NCBI GenBank assembly: GCA_028874365.1
Contig: JAPPJZ010000009.1
Span: 31,340 to 95,339 of the forward strand
Length of the DNA stretch: 64,000 nt
Direction of reading: 5' to 3'
From: Chloroflexota bacterium
Lineage (GTDB): Bacteria; Chloroflexota; Dehalococcoidia; Bin125
The notes beneath the pieces were generated by a model. That model was not told the origin of the DNA and did not search any database. It saw nothing but the letters and a program-made list of their open reading frames with translations. Position numbers and translations under genes: made by a program. Shown here piece after piece: positions 16,782 to 25,396 of this stretch; the first letter of the stretch is position 1, and each line of letters starts with the position of its first letter.

Positions 16782-17552
16782 ATGAGACTTACGGAACGTG
16801 CGTTGTCCTGTTGGAACGACACCGGCTCGCGGACGGTAATCATCGCTGCTGTCCTGGTCTTTCTGCTCGAGACGTTGCTCGAAGTCAGCGGCGCGGGCCC
16901 CGAGCTGTCCGCTGGCTGGGCCGCGATGATCATTTCATTGGTGTTCATCTCGCGGGCCCTCACGCTGCGACCATTGCGCGGCGACCTGCTTGAGACGGAG
17001 AACCTGACGTTGGTGCTCGGCGTAGGCGGTGTGATGGTCGGGGAAATTCTGATCAGTTTCACCAGCTTGGGGGAGACATTCGCGGCAGAACCGATCTACT
17101 GGCCGTTCTCGCTGCTGTTTTGCGGCACTCTGTTGAGTGCTCGCTTGATCGCGCCCTTTGTGATCAATCCGCTCGCCGCCTGGTGGCTGATCTTCGCACT
17201 GTTCGCGTTCGGGCTACATGTGGGGATGTGGCACAGTCAAGCAAGTGTCCCCGAGCCAGCCCTCACATGGGGTGCGGCCCTGACGTTCCTGGCCATGCTC
17301 AGCCGTTGGATCGTGGGGCGCGGCTTTGGCGGCTCGGTTGCGAGCCCGCTGAACGTCGCACTGGTGTTGTACGTCTTTCTGACCTGGTGGCTCGAGTATG
17401 GGGCCAATGCTTCTGGTGTCGGAGCGGATCCGTGGGGTACGCAGGAGATCTACTGGCCGTGGCTTCTCTTCACCGTGGGCATTGCGGCTGGGGCGTGCGT
17501 CGCGGCACCGTGGATCACGAGTCGCTTCGCGCCGAGGTCCGGCGACGAGTGA
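16782..17552 (+). CDS. Integral membrane protein of unknown function, copy 2
   Basis: A 256-residue paralog of the preceding gene, 39 bases downstream on the same strand. The same blocks occur in the same order: RALTLRPLRGDLLETENLTLVLG, AEPIYWPFSLL, ARLIAPFV, RWIVGRGFGG, SPLNVALVLYVFLTWWLEYG and IYWPWLL. The shared R-x-L-T-x-RPLRG loop followed by L-x-x-x-EN is cytosolic by the positive-inside rule. The pair probably forms a heteromer. I do not recognise the family. Confidence 0.75.
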   Translation: MRLTERALSCWNDTGSRTVIIAAVLVFLLETLLEVSGAGPELSAGWAAMIISLVFISRALTLRPLRGDLLETENLTLVLGVGGVMVGEILISFTSLGETFAAEPIYWPFSLLFCGTLLSARLIAPFVINPLAAWWLIFALFAFGLHVGMWHSQASVPEPALTWGAALTFLAMLSRWIVGRGFGGSVASPLNVALVLYVFLTWWLEYGANASGVGADPWGTQEIYWPWLLFTVGIAAGACVAAPWITSRFAPRSGDE

Positions 17553-17582
17553 ACGGGAGGTCAGTCCGCCGTTGGACGCTCG

Positions 17583-18572
17583 CTAGCTCTCTCGAGCCCC
17601 CGCCGCGACTGCCGCGCGATTCTCGTGGGTCGTGTGCGGGGGAATTGAGCAGCCCCCAGTGACGAAGACCCTGGTGTTCCCGACGCTCGCCGCCTCCGAC
17701 GCCTGGGCGTGGACTTCGTCAGCGCCGAGTTCGCCCAGTCCGCTGCGGCTGACGCCGCCCATGACCGCCTTGTCGGTTTGGGACCAGACGTCAGCGAGGC
17801 TAGCGTTGGTCTCGTCGCGGTCGTCCCAGTTGAAGGCGTGGACCGGGTAGTCAAGGACGTCGGCCAGCATGTTGTTGCTGAAGCAGACGTGGAGAATGTT
17901 GAACTCGGCGTCACGGATCGCGTCGAGCACCTGCAGGTCGTAGGGTCGGCCGAACTCGCGGTAGAAATCGGCCGTCGAGTTGGAGTAGCTGGCCCACTGT
18001 AGCGGGGCGTAGAACACCCCTGATGCGCCGGCCTTCAGATTGGCGCGGCTGTAGTTGATGATCGTCTCGGTGATGCGCCCGATCGCGCCGTGCACTGCTG
18101 CCGGCGCCTCGGCTGCGGCCTGCTTGAATGCCCGCGGGTGACCAAACATCAGCCCGACCACGGACATCGGAGAGAAGACGGTTTGCACCACGTCAACTCC
18201 GGCCTTGGTCCGCTCGACCACGAGGCGGGTCGACTCGATGTGCTCGCCGAACACCCCCCGCTCGGCATGGACCGAGACGACGTCATGGAGTTCTTCGAGT
18301 TCGCTCAGCGCCGGACTGATCAGTGTCTGATTCGTCTGCTCGACAGGAGGCCGGTAGACCGCTCCCCAAGCCTCGGGGAACATCGACCAGCGCGGATTGA
18401 TCTTGATGAAGTCCCAGTCGTAGGCCTCGTACTGTTCGCAGGTCGCGCCGACCAGCTCGTCGTTGCTCCATTCGCGCAGGAAGTCGTGGCCCCAGAGGGA
18501 CGCGGGCGCCCGGTCGACCGGCTCGCCAGATATCGCGGCTCGTACGCGCTCACGCTTGGTCATTTCGGTCAT
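17583..18572 (-). CDS. Uroporphyrinogen-decarboxylase-like methyltransferase
   Basis: A 329-residue protein of the URO-D superfamily, opening MTKRERVRAAISGEPVDRAP as in corrinoid-linked MtaA/CmuA-type members. The zinc ligands of that branch are present: H228 and C230 in NILHVCFSNN and C308 in TGGCSIPP. True haem-pathway HemE lacks this His-Cys-Cys set, so methyl transfer to or from a corrinoid or thiol is the better guess. Its start overlaps the stop of the cyclase-fusion gene by four bases (ATGA), so the two are co-translated. No corrinoid protein gene is nearby. Confidence 0.8.
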   Translation of the reverse strand: MTEMTKRERVRAAISGEPVDRAPASLWGHDFLREWSNDELVGATCEQYEAYDWDFIKINPRWSMFPEAWGAVYRPPVEQTNQTLISPALSELEELHDVVSVHAERGVFGEHIESTRLVVERTKAGVDVVQTVFSPMSVVGLMFGHPRAFKQAAAEAPAAVHGAIGRITETIINYSRANLKAGASGVFYAPLQWASYSNSTADFYREFGRPYDLQVLDAIRDAEFNILHVCFSNNMLADVLDYPVHAFNWDDRDETNASLADVWSQTDKAVMGGVSRSGLGELGADEVHAQASEAASVGNTRVFVTGGCSIPPHTTHENRAAVAAGARES

Positions 18573-19993
18573 CGGATTGTCCCTTCCAGGGCGCTATCGC
18601 CGCCGTCGCCGGATTGCCATTCGACCCTGAACAGCTGGATCGACTCACTGAAGCCGCGGAGCTGATGGACTCCGCGATCCTCGAAGCGGTATCGCCGTCC
18701 CTGCAACAGACCGCGGACGAGGTCGGAGACGAGGATTTCTCCGCCTTGCGCCATTGACATGATGCGCGCGGCCTGATTCACCGTGGTGCCGTAGAGGTCG
18801 TCGGACTCGGCGATCGGCTCGCCGGCGCTGAGCCCGATCCGAACGTAGACATCGCTGTAGCGCTCGTGGTTGGCCAGTTGACTCTGAATCTGCACGGCTG
18901 CCTCGACGCCTGCCGACGCGGCGCCGAACCAGGCCAGGACCCCGTCGCCCATTGTCTTGACCTGAACGCCCTGATGGTCACGAATCGCTGTGTGTGTGAG
19001 CTGTTCGATCTCGCGCGTGATGGTGCGTGCCTCGTCGTCGCCGAGTCGATCGACCATCGATGTCGAGCCTTCGATGTCGGTGAACAATACGGTCCTCGTC
19101 GCCTGGCCGGAGGTCTGTGACTGCTGATCGATACCGATGAACTCCTCCATGGCCTCGGCCAGCTGATTGATCGTCAGCGCCCCGTTCACAAGCACCGAGG
19201 TGTCGTCTCGTCCAACCAGGAGCCGGGCACCGCGGATCCGCCGGGCCCAGTCGCGTCCGAACGACGCATTCGCATCTTCGAAGCCCTCGCCCTCGGGAGG
19301 GATCGAAATCAGCGTCGGCACATCTACGCTTCGCAGTTCGTCACGCAGGTTCAGGCTGCGCATCTCCGGAATCAGCCCGAACAGTCGATTCATCGAGGGG
19401 TAGTGATGCATCAGTTCCGAGAGGCTTCGCAGTGTGGCTTCGTCCGCGGTCGGCGCGATGATCGTCAACAGTGCGCGTCTCGCCGACTCCTCGTGATACT
19501 GCCAGCCCAGCCGAAGGAGGTTGCCGATGGTGCCGTCCATGAGCTCGCTGTATTCATCCTGCGGCGAAGCGGTCGCTGTGTTTGGCAGAATCTGATTGCC
19601 AACCATCGGAATCGGCAAGTGCAGCACCATGTGTGTGAAGCGTTCCGGCTCGTTCAACATCGCGATCACGGCGGCGGGCGTGCCGATGTAGTAGCCCATC
19701 AACGCGACCCGCGGCGCGCCCAGCTCACTGACGACCGCCGCCAAATCCATTGCTTCGTCGTGAAACGATCCGAAGACGCCGTCCCGCTCGGACAAACCGC
19801 AGCCGCGCGGATCGAATCGAATCACACGGAAGGATTGTGACAATCGATCCCAGAGTCCGCCGGGCTCCCAACCGACGTTGAGCGGGAGCATCGGTCCGGT
19901 CGAGACGACCAACGGTTTGCCGACGCCGCGTTCGACCCAGGCGATGGCTACATCGTCGTCGGTGAGGGTGTATTGGACCGATGGAGCGCTCAT
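18569..19993 (-). CDS. Alpha/beta-hydrolase fused to class III adenylate/guanylate cyclase
   Basis: A 474-residue two-domain protein. Residues about 1-285 are an alpha/beta-hydrolase (RFDPRGCGLSER oxyanion region), but the nucleophile elbow reads G-Y-Y-I-G with Y102 where Ser is expected. Residues about 300-474 are a class III cyclase catalytic domain with metal aspartates D306 (LFTDIEGST) and D350 (KTMGDGVLAWF), plus N406 and R410 in TTVNQAAR for the transition state. The hydrolase part probably acts as a ligand sensor and the cyclase as its output. Four bases overlap with the methyltransferase gene downstream. Whether ATP or GTP is used cannot be read. Confidence 0.85.
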   Translation of the reverse strand: MSAPSVQYTLTDDDVAIAWVERGVGKPLVVSTGPMLPLNVGWEPGGLWDRLSQSFRVIRFDPRGCGLSERDGVFGSFHDEAMDLAAVVSELGAPRVALMGYYIGTPAAVIAMLNEPERFTHMVLHLPIPMVGNQILPNTATASPQDEYSELMDGTIGNLLRLGWQYHEESARRALLTIIAPTADEATLRSLSELMHHYPSMNRLFGLIPEMRSLNLRDELRSVDVPTLISIPPEGEGFEDANASFGRDWARRIRGARLLVGRDDTSVLVNGALTINQLAEAMEEFIGIDQQSQTSGQATRTVLFTDIEGSTSMVDRLGDDEARTITREIEQLTHTAIRDHQGVQVKTMGDGVLAWFGAASAGVEAAVQIQSQLANHERYSDVYVRIGLSAGEPIAESDDLYGTTVNQAARIMSMAQGGEILVSDLVRGLLQGRRYRFEDRGVHQLRGFSESIQLFRVEWQSGDGGDSALEGTIR

Positions 19994-20014
19994 GTTGCGG
20001 TCAATCTTGGCTGA

Positions 20015-20764
20015 TCAGATGCCCTGGGTCATGCCGCCGTCGATGACGAACTCGACGCCATTCATGTACTCGGAGTCATCCGAAGCAAGGAACAGAGCGA
20101 GCTTCGCAACTTCCACAGCCTCGGCGATCCTTCCGTATGGAATCCTGCGTACGAGTTGTTCGGTGAGACCTTGCTCGATCGCGGGGAGTTGATGCAGCAT
20201 GGGTGTCTCAATCAAGCCCGGATGAATCGAGTTGACGCGTACCCCAGAGGGCGCGAACTCGCTCATGGCAACCTTGGTCATGCCACGCACTGCCCACTTC
20301 GACGCGGAATAGGCCAATGAACCGGCCCCGCCGCGCATTCCTGCGATCGACGAGATGTTAATGATCGATCCTGAGCCAGCCGCACACATGGCCGGCCCCA
20401 CATGCTTGAGGCCGAGAAAGACGCCAACTTGATTGATATTGATCACCTCCATGTACATCTCGACCGACAGACTGCCGATCGGCGCCTGGCGGTAGATTCC
20501 GGCGTTGTTGATCAAGGTGTCAATCTTGCCGTAGTCCTCCAGCACGTCCTGGACCACGGCCGTCCACTCGTCTTCACTGGTTACATCGTGGTGTAGGTAG
20601 CGGATGCTGTCGCTGGTCGCCGCGGTCGCCTCACCATCGGAATCGAGCACATCGGTAATCACGACCGTCGCGCCCTCGTCGGCGAACAGTTGCGCTTCAG
20701 CGGCTCCCTGACCACGTGCGCCGCCAGTTATCAACGCTGTCTTGCCTTCGAGTCTCCCGGCCAT
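20015..20764 (-). CDS. SDR oxidoreductase, second tandem pair, copy 1
   Basis: A 249-residue SDR. ATG 20764 follows AAGGA by nine bases; an upstream GTG lies before that site. The cofactor loop is TGGARGQG (an Arg replaces the usual Ser), then VITDVLD (NAD-type Asp), HHDVTSED, INNAG, and S139, Y152, K156 in NISSIAG and AYSASKWAV. The TGGARGQG and YMNGVEFVIDGGMTQG ends are typical of 3-alpha/20-beta-hydroxysteroid-type SDRs, so a steroid-like or cyclic alcohol is possible. It is a close paralog of the neighbour at 20945. Confidence 0.9.
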   Translation of the reverse strand: MAGRLEGKTALITGGARGQGAAEAQLFADEGATVVITDVLDSDGEATAATSDSIRYLHHDVTSEDEWTAVVQDVLEDYGKIDTLINNAGIYRQAPIGSLSVEMYMEVININQVGVFLGLKHVGPAMCAAGSGSIINISSIAGMRGGAGSLAYSASKWAVRGMTKVAMSEFAPSGVRVNSIHPGLIETPMLHQLPAIEQGLTEQLVRRIPYGRIAEAVEVAKLALFLASDDSEYMNGVEFVIDGGMTQGI

Positions 20765-20830
20765 GCAGACACGTCCTTCCACATTTCATCGCTTCGTCGG
20801 AGCCTTAGGGTATCGCTTCGATCTTCACCT

Positions 20831-20865
20831 CTCCCTCCTCACGGGGAGATGCCGAAGGGGGCAGG
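20831..20865. repeat. Copy of a GC palindromic intergenic element
   Basis: A short CTCCC/GGGAG hairpin (20831-20848) is followed by a 13-base string GGGGAGATGCCGA (20843-20855). The same 13 bases occur in the larger palindromic element at 50766-50860. It lies in the gap between the two tandem SDR genes. Confidence 0.4.
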
Positions 20866-20944
20866 GATCAACTGGGAGCAAGTGTTCGCGCATGGGGCGC
20901 TGCGACGACCGAAGGCTCGTGCTTCGTGTCTTCGATCCTGACAG

Positions 20945-21694
20945 TCAGAAACCCTGGGTCATGCCGCCGTCGATGATGAACTCGACACCGTTCATGTACT
21001 CGGAGTCGTCCGACGCGAGGAACAAGGCCAGGCGCGCAACCTCCTCCGCCCCCGCAAGCCGGCCGTACGGCACACGCCGGATCAACGCTTCTGCTTGACC
21101 TCCCTCGATCATCGGGTGGTGCTCCAGCATCGGCGTCTCAATCAGTCCAGGATGGACCGAGTTGACGCGGACGCCGGATGGAGCGAATTCGTTCATCGCC
21201 ACTTTCGTCATGCCGCGCACCGCCCATTTGCTCGCCGTGTAGGCGACCATGGTCGCCGGACCGCGCATGCCCGCCACCGATGAGATGTTGACGATCGAGC
21301 CCGAGCCGGCTGCTGCCATCACCGGTCCGACGTGTTTCAGGCCGAGGAAGACACCGACCTGGTTGACGTCGATCACCTGGCGGTAGTCGGCCAACGAGGT
21401 CTCGGCGATCGAGCCGTAGCGGAAAATGCCCGCATTGTTGATCAGCGCGTCAATTCTGCCGTGGTCCTCGAGCACATCCCGCACCACAGCGATCCATTCG
21501 TCCTCGTGAGTCACGTCGTGATGCAGATAGCGAACGCTGTCGTGCGAAGATGCCGTCGTTTCGCCGTCCGAGTCCAGCACGTCGGTGATTATGACGGTCG
21601 CGCCCTCTTCAGCGAACAGAGTCGCCTCGGCCGCGCCCTGACCTCGCGCGCCCCCGGTGATCAACGCCGTCTTGCCCTCAAGTCGTCCGGCCAT
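20945..21694 (-). CDS. SDR oxidoreductase, second tandem pair, copy 2
   Basis: A 249-residue SDR highly similar over its whole length to the gene at 20015-20764, including MAGRLEGKTALITGGARGQG, TDVLDSDGE, INNAGI, NISSVAGMRG, and the C-terminal SEYMNGVEFIIDGGMTQ. Active-site Ser, Tyr and Lys are kept (S139, Y152, K156). The 80 bases upstream of both genes also match, so the copied unit included the leader and probably the promoter. TTG seven codons upstream was rejected in favour of ATG 21694. Confidence 0.9.
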   Translation of the reverse strand: MAGRLEGKTALITGGARGQGAAEATLFAEEGATVIITDVLDSDGETTASSHDSVRYLHHDVTHEDEWIAVVRDVLEDHGRIDALINNAGIFRYGSIAETSLADYRQVIDVNQVGVFLGLKHVGPVMAAAGSGSIVNISSVAGMRGPATMVAYTASKWAVRGMTKVAMNEFAPSGVRVNSVHPGLIETPMLEHHPMIEGGQAEALIRRVPYGRLAGAEEVARLALFLASDDSEYMNGVEFIIDGGMTQGF

Positions 21695-21777
21695 GCCAAC
21701 ACACGCTTCCAACACTCAACCAGTCGATGGAGCCACAGGGTAAAGCTTCGATTCCCCGCTCTCTCCCCCTGCGGTGG

Positions 21778-22206
21778 TCATTCCGGCGGAAGCATCACGT
21801 AGGTGCCGTTGCCGTGACCGATGTGCCGGCCTTGTTCGTCGTAGAGGTCGACCGAGCAGTGGCTCAACGTACGTCCACGGCGGATTACTTCGGCCCGCGC
21901 GCGGATGATGTCGCCGTCGAGCGCGCGCAACCAGCGGAACTCCGACTGCGCGGTGATCACTCGTTCGCCTTCCGCCTGGATCGTGCCCAGCGCGCCGCCC
22001 ATCGCCGAATCGGCGACCAACAACCAGACGCCGCCGTGGACGATGCCGTACAGGTTGTGCGTCTTGGCCGATGCAGTCAGTGTGATCTCGCACCAGCCGT
22101 CGCCGGCGTCGGTGAAGCGGTAGCCGAGCTCCTGGAACAGCGCGACCGCCTCCATATCACGGAGCGGTGGGTAACGCCTGAATATCTCCTCGGAACTCAG
22201 TGGCAT
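21778..22206 (-). CDS. Hotdog-fold thioesterase (PaaI-like)
   Basis: A 142-residue single-domain hotdog protein. The signature NLYGIVHGGVWLLVADSAMGGAL matches the PaaI/DUF4442-type thioesterase N-x(2)-G-x-x-HGG motif, in which the His-Gly helix and the Asp hold the thioester. It would hydrolyse an acyl- or aryl-CoA in the cytosol, matching the surrounding CoA-dependent catabolic genes. It lies 15 bases after the DinB-like gene on the minus strand and probably belongs to the same transcript. No ribosome site is obvious. Confidence 0.85.
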   Translation of the reverse strand: MPLSSEEIFRRYPPLRDMEAVALFQELGYRFTDAGDGWCEITLTASAKTHNLYGIVHGGVWLLVADSAMGGALGTIQAEGERVITAQSEFRWLRALDGDIIRARAEVIRRGRTLSHCSVDLYDEQGRHIGHGNGTYVMLPPE

Positions 22207-22221
22207 GAGCGTGCTTGCGAC

Positions 22222-22698
22222 CTAGTCGCGCCGCATCTCGGCTGCGTGCTCGCTGATGTGTTCGCTCGGGAACGCGAACACGCCACCGACCGTGGTCTCC
22301 TGACCGAGTACCAGGCCGCCGTTGCCCCACTCGTCATCGCCGATGCCATCGGCCAGTTGCTGCATCTTGGCGCAGCCCTCGTCGAACAACGCGAGCACAG
22401 AATCCGGGGTCCCTCCGCGCGAACGGATGCGGACATACCACAGGCTGGCAAAGTTGATCACCGCCATCAGCGGTGCGGGCGGATTCATGCCTTTGTTCTT
22501 ACGCAGCCTGGAGAGCGACTGGCCGCCGGCCCCCACTCCGAAGGCGATGTGCCAGCAAAGCTGCCCGTTGTTCCAACCGGTGTTGTTGCTCTGGCGATTC
22601 CACTCGTCTTCCGAGAGCCCCAGTACGAGCTCGCGATACTCCGTCCGCGCTTGCTCGAGCGCGGCGCGTGCCTCGTCGGCGTTGGTGATCTCTGACAT
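22222..22698 (-). CDS. DinB-like metalloprotein, copy 1
   Basis: A 158-residue four-helix DinB/YfiT-type protein. The three metal histidines of the family are present: H50 in QLCWHIAF and H147 and H151 in SEHISEHAAEM. Members include thiol-dependent (bacillithiol, mycothiol) transferases and maleylpyruvate isomerase. It starts at ATG with GAGGA about seven bases upstream. The tandem paralog at 22781 has the histidines at exactly the same positions. A detoxifying thiol-transfer or isomerase role is plausible from the neighbouring dehalogenase, but is inference. Confidence 0.8.
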   Translation of the reverse strand: MSEITNADEARAALEQARTEYRELVLGLSEDEWNRQSNNTGWNNGQLCWHIAFGVGAGGQSLSRLRKNKGMNPPAPLMAVINFASLWYVRIRSRGGTPDSVLALFDEGCAKMQQLADGIGDDEWGNGGLVLGQETTVGGVFAFPSEHISEHAAEMRRD

Positions 22699-22780
22699 GG
22701 TTGAGTCCTCTTCGTTACCGGCTTCGGGGATCGTGAGCCAAGATCACCACCGACCTCAGCGCAACCGTCGCGCCGGGGGC

Positions 22781-23257
22781 CTAGTCGCGGCGCATCTCGG
22801 CCGCATGATCGCTGACGTGTTGGCGCAGGAATCCGAACGAGTTGCCAACGGTCGTCGGCTCGCCCAGGAACACGCCGCCGTTGCCCCACTCGTCGTCGGC
22901 GATGGTATCGATCAACGCGCGTGTCATCGCCAGCCGCTCGTCGAACAGGGCCAGCGCCGAGTCAGGCGTCGCGCCGCGCGAGCGGATGCGCACCATCCAC
23001 ATGCTGAGGGCATTGAGGACCGCCATTAGCGGAGCGGGCGGCTTCATGTCCTTGTTCTGGCGCAGCCGGGACACCCTCAGCGTGCCGCCGCTCGCAGTGA
23101 ACGCGAGGTGCCAACAGAGCTGGGCATTGGTCCAACCGGCGTTGTCGCTCTTGCGGTCCCATTCCTCGCTGGACAGATCGAGCACGAGCTCGCGGTATGC
23201 CTCGCGTGCCTGATCCAACTCGGCGTGCGCCGCTTCGGCGTCCGTGATCTTAGCCAT
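22781..23257 (-). CDS. DinB-like metalloprotein, copy 2
   Basis: A 158-residue paralog of the gene at 22222-22698, same length, with H50 (QLCWHLAF), H147 and H151 (QHVSDHAAEM) kept. The main differences are around residues 55-70 and 120-145, near the predicted substrate pocket. It lies upstream of copy 1 on the minus strand (82-base gap) and 29 bases after the dehalogenase stop, so an operon dehalogenase - DinB2 - DinB1 - thioesterase is likely. Confidence 0.8.
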   Translation of the reverse strand: MAKITDAEAAHAELDQAREAYRELVLDLSSEEWDRKSDNAGWTNAQLCWHLAFTASGGTLRVSRLRQNKDMKPPAPLMAVLNALSMWMVRIRSRGATPDSALALFDERLAMTRALIDTIADDEWGNGGVFLGEPTTVGNSFGFLRQHVSDHAAEMRRD

Positions 23258-23286
23258 CGTGTCCTGTCCTAGCTACCTGTTCGTTC

Positions 23287-24177
23287 TCAGATGGCCGCGT
23301 ACCAGTCGCGGATGGCCGCGCCGATCTCGTGGGGCGAGTCTTCCTGGACGAAGTGGTTACCGGCGACAGTGACTTCAGTCTGGTTGGGCCAACTGCGGCA
23401 GAACTCTCGCTGCGCACCGGTCAGGATCGCACCTGGCTCGGCGTTGACGAACAGTTTGGCGATGTGCGCCGAGTCGTCCGAGGCGAGGAAATCGGCATAA
23501 CTCTGGGCGATTTCGGCGACATCGGCCGGCTCGCCGTCAATCGGAATCTCCCGAGGCCAGGTGAGGGTCGGTCGGCGTGATTCGCCCTCCTCGCGATAGG
23601 GCAGCCGGTACACCTCCATCTCCTCCTCGGTCAGACCGCGCAGCACGCTGCCCGGCAGGATCCGTTCGACGAACACGTTCTTCTCCAGCACCATCGACTC
23701 ACCGGCTTCCGAGCGCATGCCCTGGAAGATCCGCGCTGCGGCTTCAGGCCATTCGTCCCAGGTCACGGGACGGACAATCGCCTCCATGTAGACCAGGCCC
23801 TTGACCCGGTCGCGGTGCCGGTTGGCCCAGTGGAAGCCAAGCGCCGAACCCCAGTCGTGGATCACAAACGTCAGGTTGTCGCCCAGGTTCATGCCGTCGA
23901 TCCAGGCGTCGACCCATGCCGCGTGGTCGACGAACCGGTACGACCCTGATGGAGACGAGCCGGACACGCCCATGCCGATCAGGTCAGGAGCCAGACAACG
24001 GCCCGACTCAAACACGTGCGGCATGATGTTGCGCCACAGATAGGACGATGTCGGGTTGCCGTGGAGGAAGATAATCGGGTCACCGTCGGGATCTCCCTCG
24101 TCGACATAGGCCATCGTGGTCTCGCCGATGGTCAGTCGCTTGCGGGGGAACGTGTCGTCGGCGGAGATATCGGGCAT
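23287..24177 (-). CDS. Haloalkane dehalogenase (LinB-type, HLD-II)
   Basis: A 296-residue alpha/beta-hydrolase, the same length as LinB. The start is ATG 24177 with GGAG six bases upstream; the reading frame is open further but without similarity. The nucleophile is D108 and halide-binding W109 in [10 protein letters not shown], the second halide residue N41 in [10 protein letters not shown], the catalytic acid E132 in YMEAIVRP, and the base H275 in [11 protein letters not shown]. The family cleaves carbon-halogen bonds of haloalkanes to alcohol plus halide. The cap region ([14 protein letters not shown]) is typical of subfamily II. It heads a probable operon with two DinB proteins and a thioesterase. 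Confidence 0.9.
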   Translation of the reverse strand: MPDISADDTFPRKRLTIGETTMAYVDEGDPDGDPIIFLHGNPTSSYLWRNIMPHVFESGRCLAPDLIGMGVSGSSPSGSYRFVDHAAWVDAWIDGMNLGDNLTFVIHDWGSALGFHWANRHRDRVKGLVYMEAIVRPVTWDEWPEAAARIFQGMRSEAGESMVLEKNVFVERILPGSVLRGLTEEEMEVYRLPYREEGESRRPTLTWPREIPIDGEPADVAEIAQSYADFLASDDSAHIAKLFVNAEPGAILTGAQREFCRSWPNQTEVTVAGNHFVQEDSPHEIGAAIRDWYAAI

Positions 24178-24298
24178 CGTCACTCCAAAAGGTGCATTGA
24201 TGGTTGGGGAATCGCTCACAGGCGACGAAAGGATAACAGTGGATGCGGTTAGTCTTCGCTCAGCGAAGCAGTACGAGTGTCGTAGGGAAGGGTCCACG

Positions 24299-24721
24299 AT
24301 GGCAGTCACAGGAATGGACCACGTCGCAATCCCGGCTGGCGATCCTGAGGCGCTGATGCGGTTCTATCGCGCTCTAGGATTCAGCATCTTGCACGAGGCC
24401 GAGTGGCGCGCGGGCGACTTCCCCGCCTTCGCTGTCGCGTGCGGCGACCAGAAGATCAACGTCCACGACCCGAAGCTCTGGCAGAATCCCGACTTTGACC
24501 TGCGCGGCCCGACCGCCGAGCCCGGCTGCGGTGACTTTTGCTTCGTCTGGGACGGCACGCCCGAGTCGGCGTCGGCGGCGATCGAAGCGGCCGGCTGCGA
24601 AGTGATCGAGGGTCCCGGTTCGCGTATCGGCGGTCGCGCCACTGGCACGGCCGAAGGAATCAGCGTCTACACCCGCGACCCCGACGGCAACCTGGTGGAA
24701 CTGATCTCGTACGGAGACTGA
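24299..24721 (+). CDS. VOC-superfamily protein (glyoxalase/dioxygenase fold)
   Basis: A 140-residue vicinal-oxygen-chelate protein, read from ATG 24299 with GGAAGGG just upstream. It shows the paired beta-alpha-beta repeats of the family: [24 protein letters not shown] with a metal His, and [19 protein letters not shown] ending in the metal Glu. Such proteins include glyoxalases, antibiotic-binding proteins and extradiol dioxygenases. It is divergent from the dehalogenase and 15 bases upstream of the nitroreductase on the plus strand. The substrate is unknown. Confidence 0.85.
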   Translation: MAVTGMDHVAIPAGDPEALMRFYRALGFSILHEAEWRAGDFPAFAVACGDQKINVHDPKLWQNPDFDLRGPTAEPGCGDFCFVWDGTPESASAAIEAAGCEVIEGPGSRIGGRATGTAEGISVYTRDPDGNLVELISYGD

Positions 24722-24736
24722 TGGAGGAGTAGCAGC

Positions 24737-25396
24737 ATGGAGTTCTTCGAAGTCATTCAGAGCGCCCGCGCGATGCGGCGCTACAAGCCTGATCCGATCC
24801 CGGAGGACGTGCTGGTCCAGCTCATCGAGGCAGCGCACCTCGGACCGAGCGGCTCGAATCGTCAGGCCCGGCACTGGGTCGTGGTCCGAGATCCCGAGGT
24901 CAAGCAGCAGCTCGCCGACCTCAATCGCGCCGGCGTGTCGAGGTATCTGGAGAACAACCGCGAGGCCGCCAACCCGCACGTCGATCAGGGCCGCCGCGAG
25001 CGTTTCCTCGCCGCTGTCGAACACCAGATGAACCACATGCACGAGGTTCCGGCGATCGTGATCGCCTGCGCCGACACGGTGGTCAAGCCGACCGATACGT
25101 TCGCCGTCGGCTCGGCCGCGGCAACGGAGGTCTGGGGCGCGGTACAGAACCTGCTGCTTGCGGCGCGCGCGCTGGAAGTCGGCAGCGTACCGACCACGCT
25201 CGCGTTCTTCGGTGGCGGCCGCGAGAAAGCGCAAGAAGTGCTGAATCTACCCGATCACATCCTGCCCATGGTCCTGATCCCGCTCGGCTGGCCGACCGGC
25301 AACTTCGGCCCGATCCGCCGTCGTCCGCTGGACGAGGTCCTGCACTGGGATCGCTACGAGCACAAGTCGGATTCGCCGGAGAGGCCAAGGGTATGA
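24737..25396 (+). CDS. Nitroreductase-family flavoprotein
   Basis: A 219-residue nitroreductase. The FMN-binding N-terminus reads VIQSARAMRRYKPDPIPED, and the phosphate region AHLGPSGSNRQARHWVVV and the GSVPTTLAFFGGGREK helix are typical. Such enzymes reduce nitro groups, quinones or other acceptors with NAD(P)H. GGAGGAG lies seven bases before the ATG. The final TGA overlaps the next ATG (ATGA), so it is co-translated with the MaoC-like hydratase. Confidence 0.85.
   Translation: MEFFEVIQSARAMRRYKPDPIPEDVLVQLIEAAHLGPSGSNRQARHWVVVRDPEVKQQLADLNRAGVSRYLENNREAANPHVDQGRRERFLAAVEHQMNHMHEVPAIVIACADTVVKPTDTFAVGSAAATEVWGAVQNLLLAARALEVGSVPTTLAFFGGGREKAQEVLNLPDHILPMVLIPLGWPTGNFGPIRRRPLDEVLHWDRYEHKSDSPERPRV

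Noticed and set aside
24254..24268. CTTCGC/GCGAAG hairpin between dehalogenase and VOC genes
   Set aside because: A 6-bp stem with a 3-base loop is expected by chance in GC-rich gaps, and nothing else supports it.
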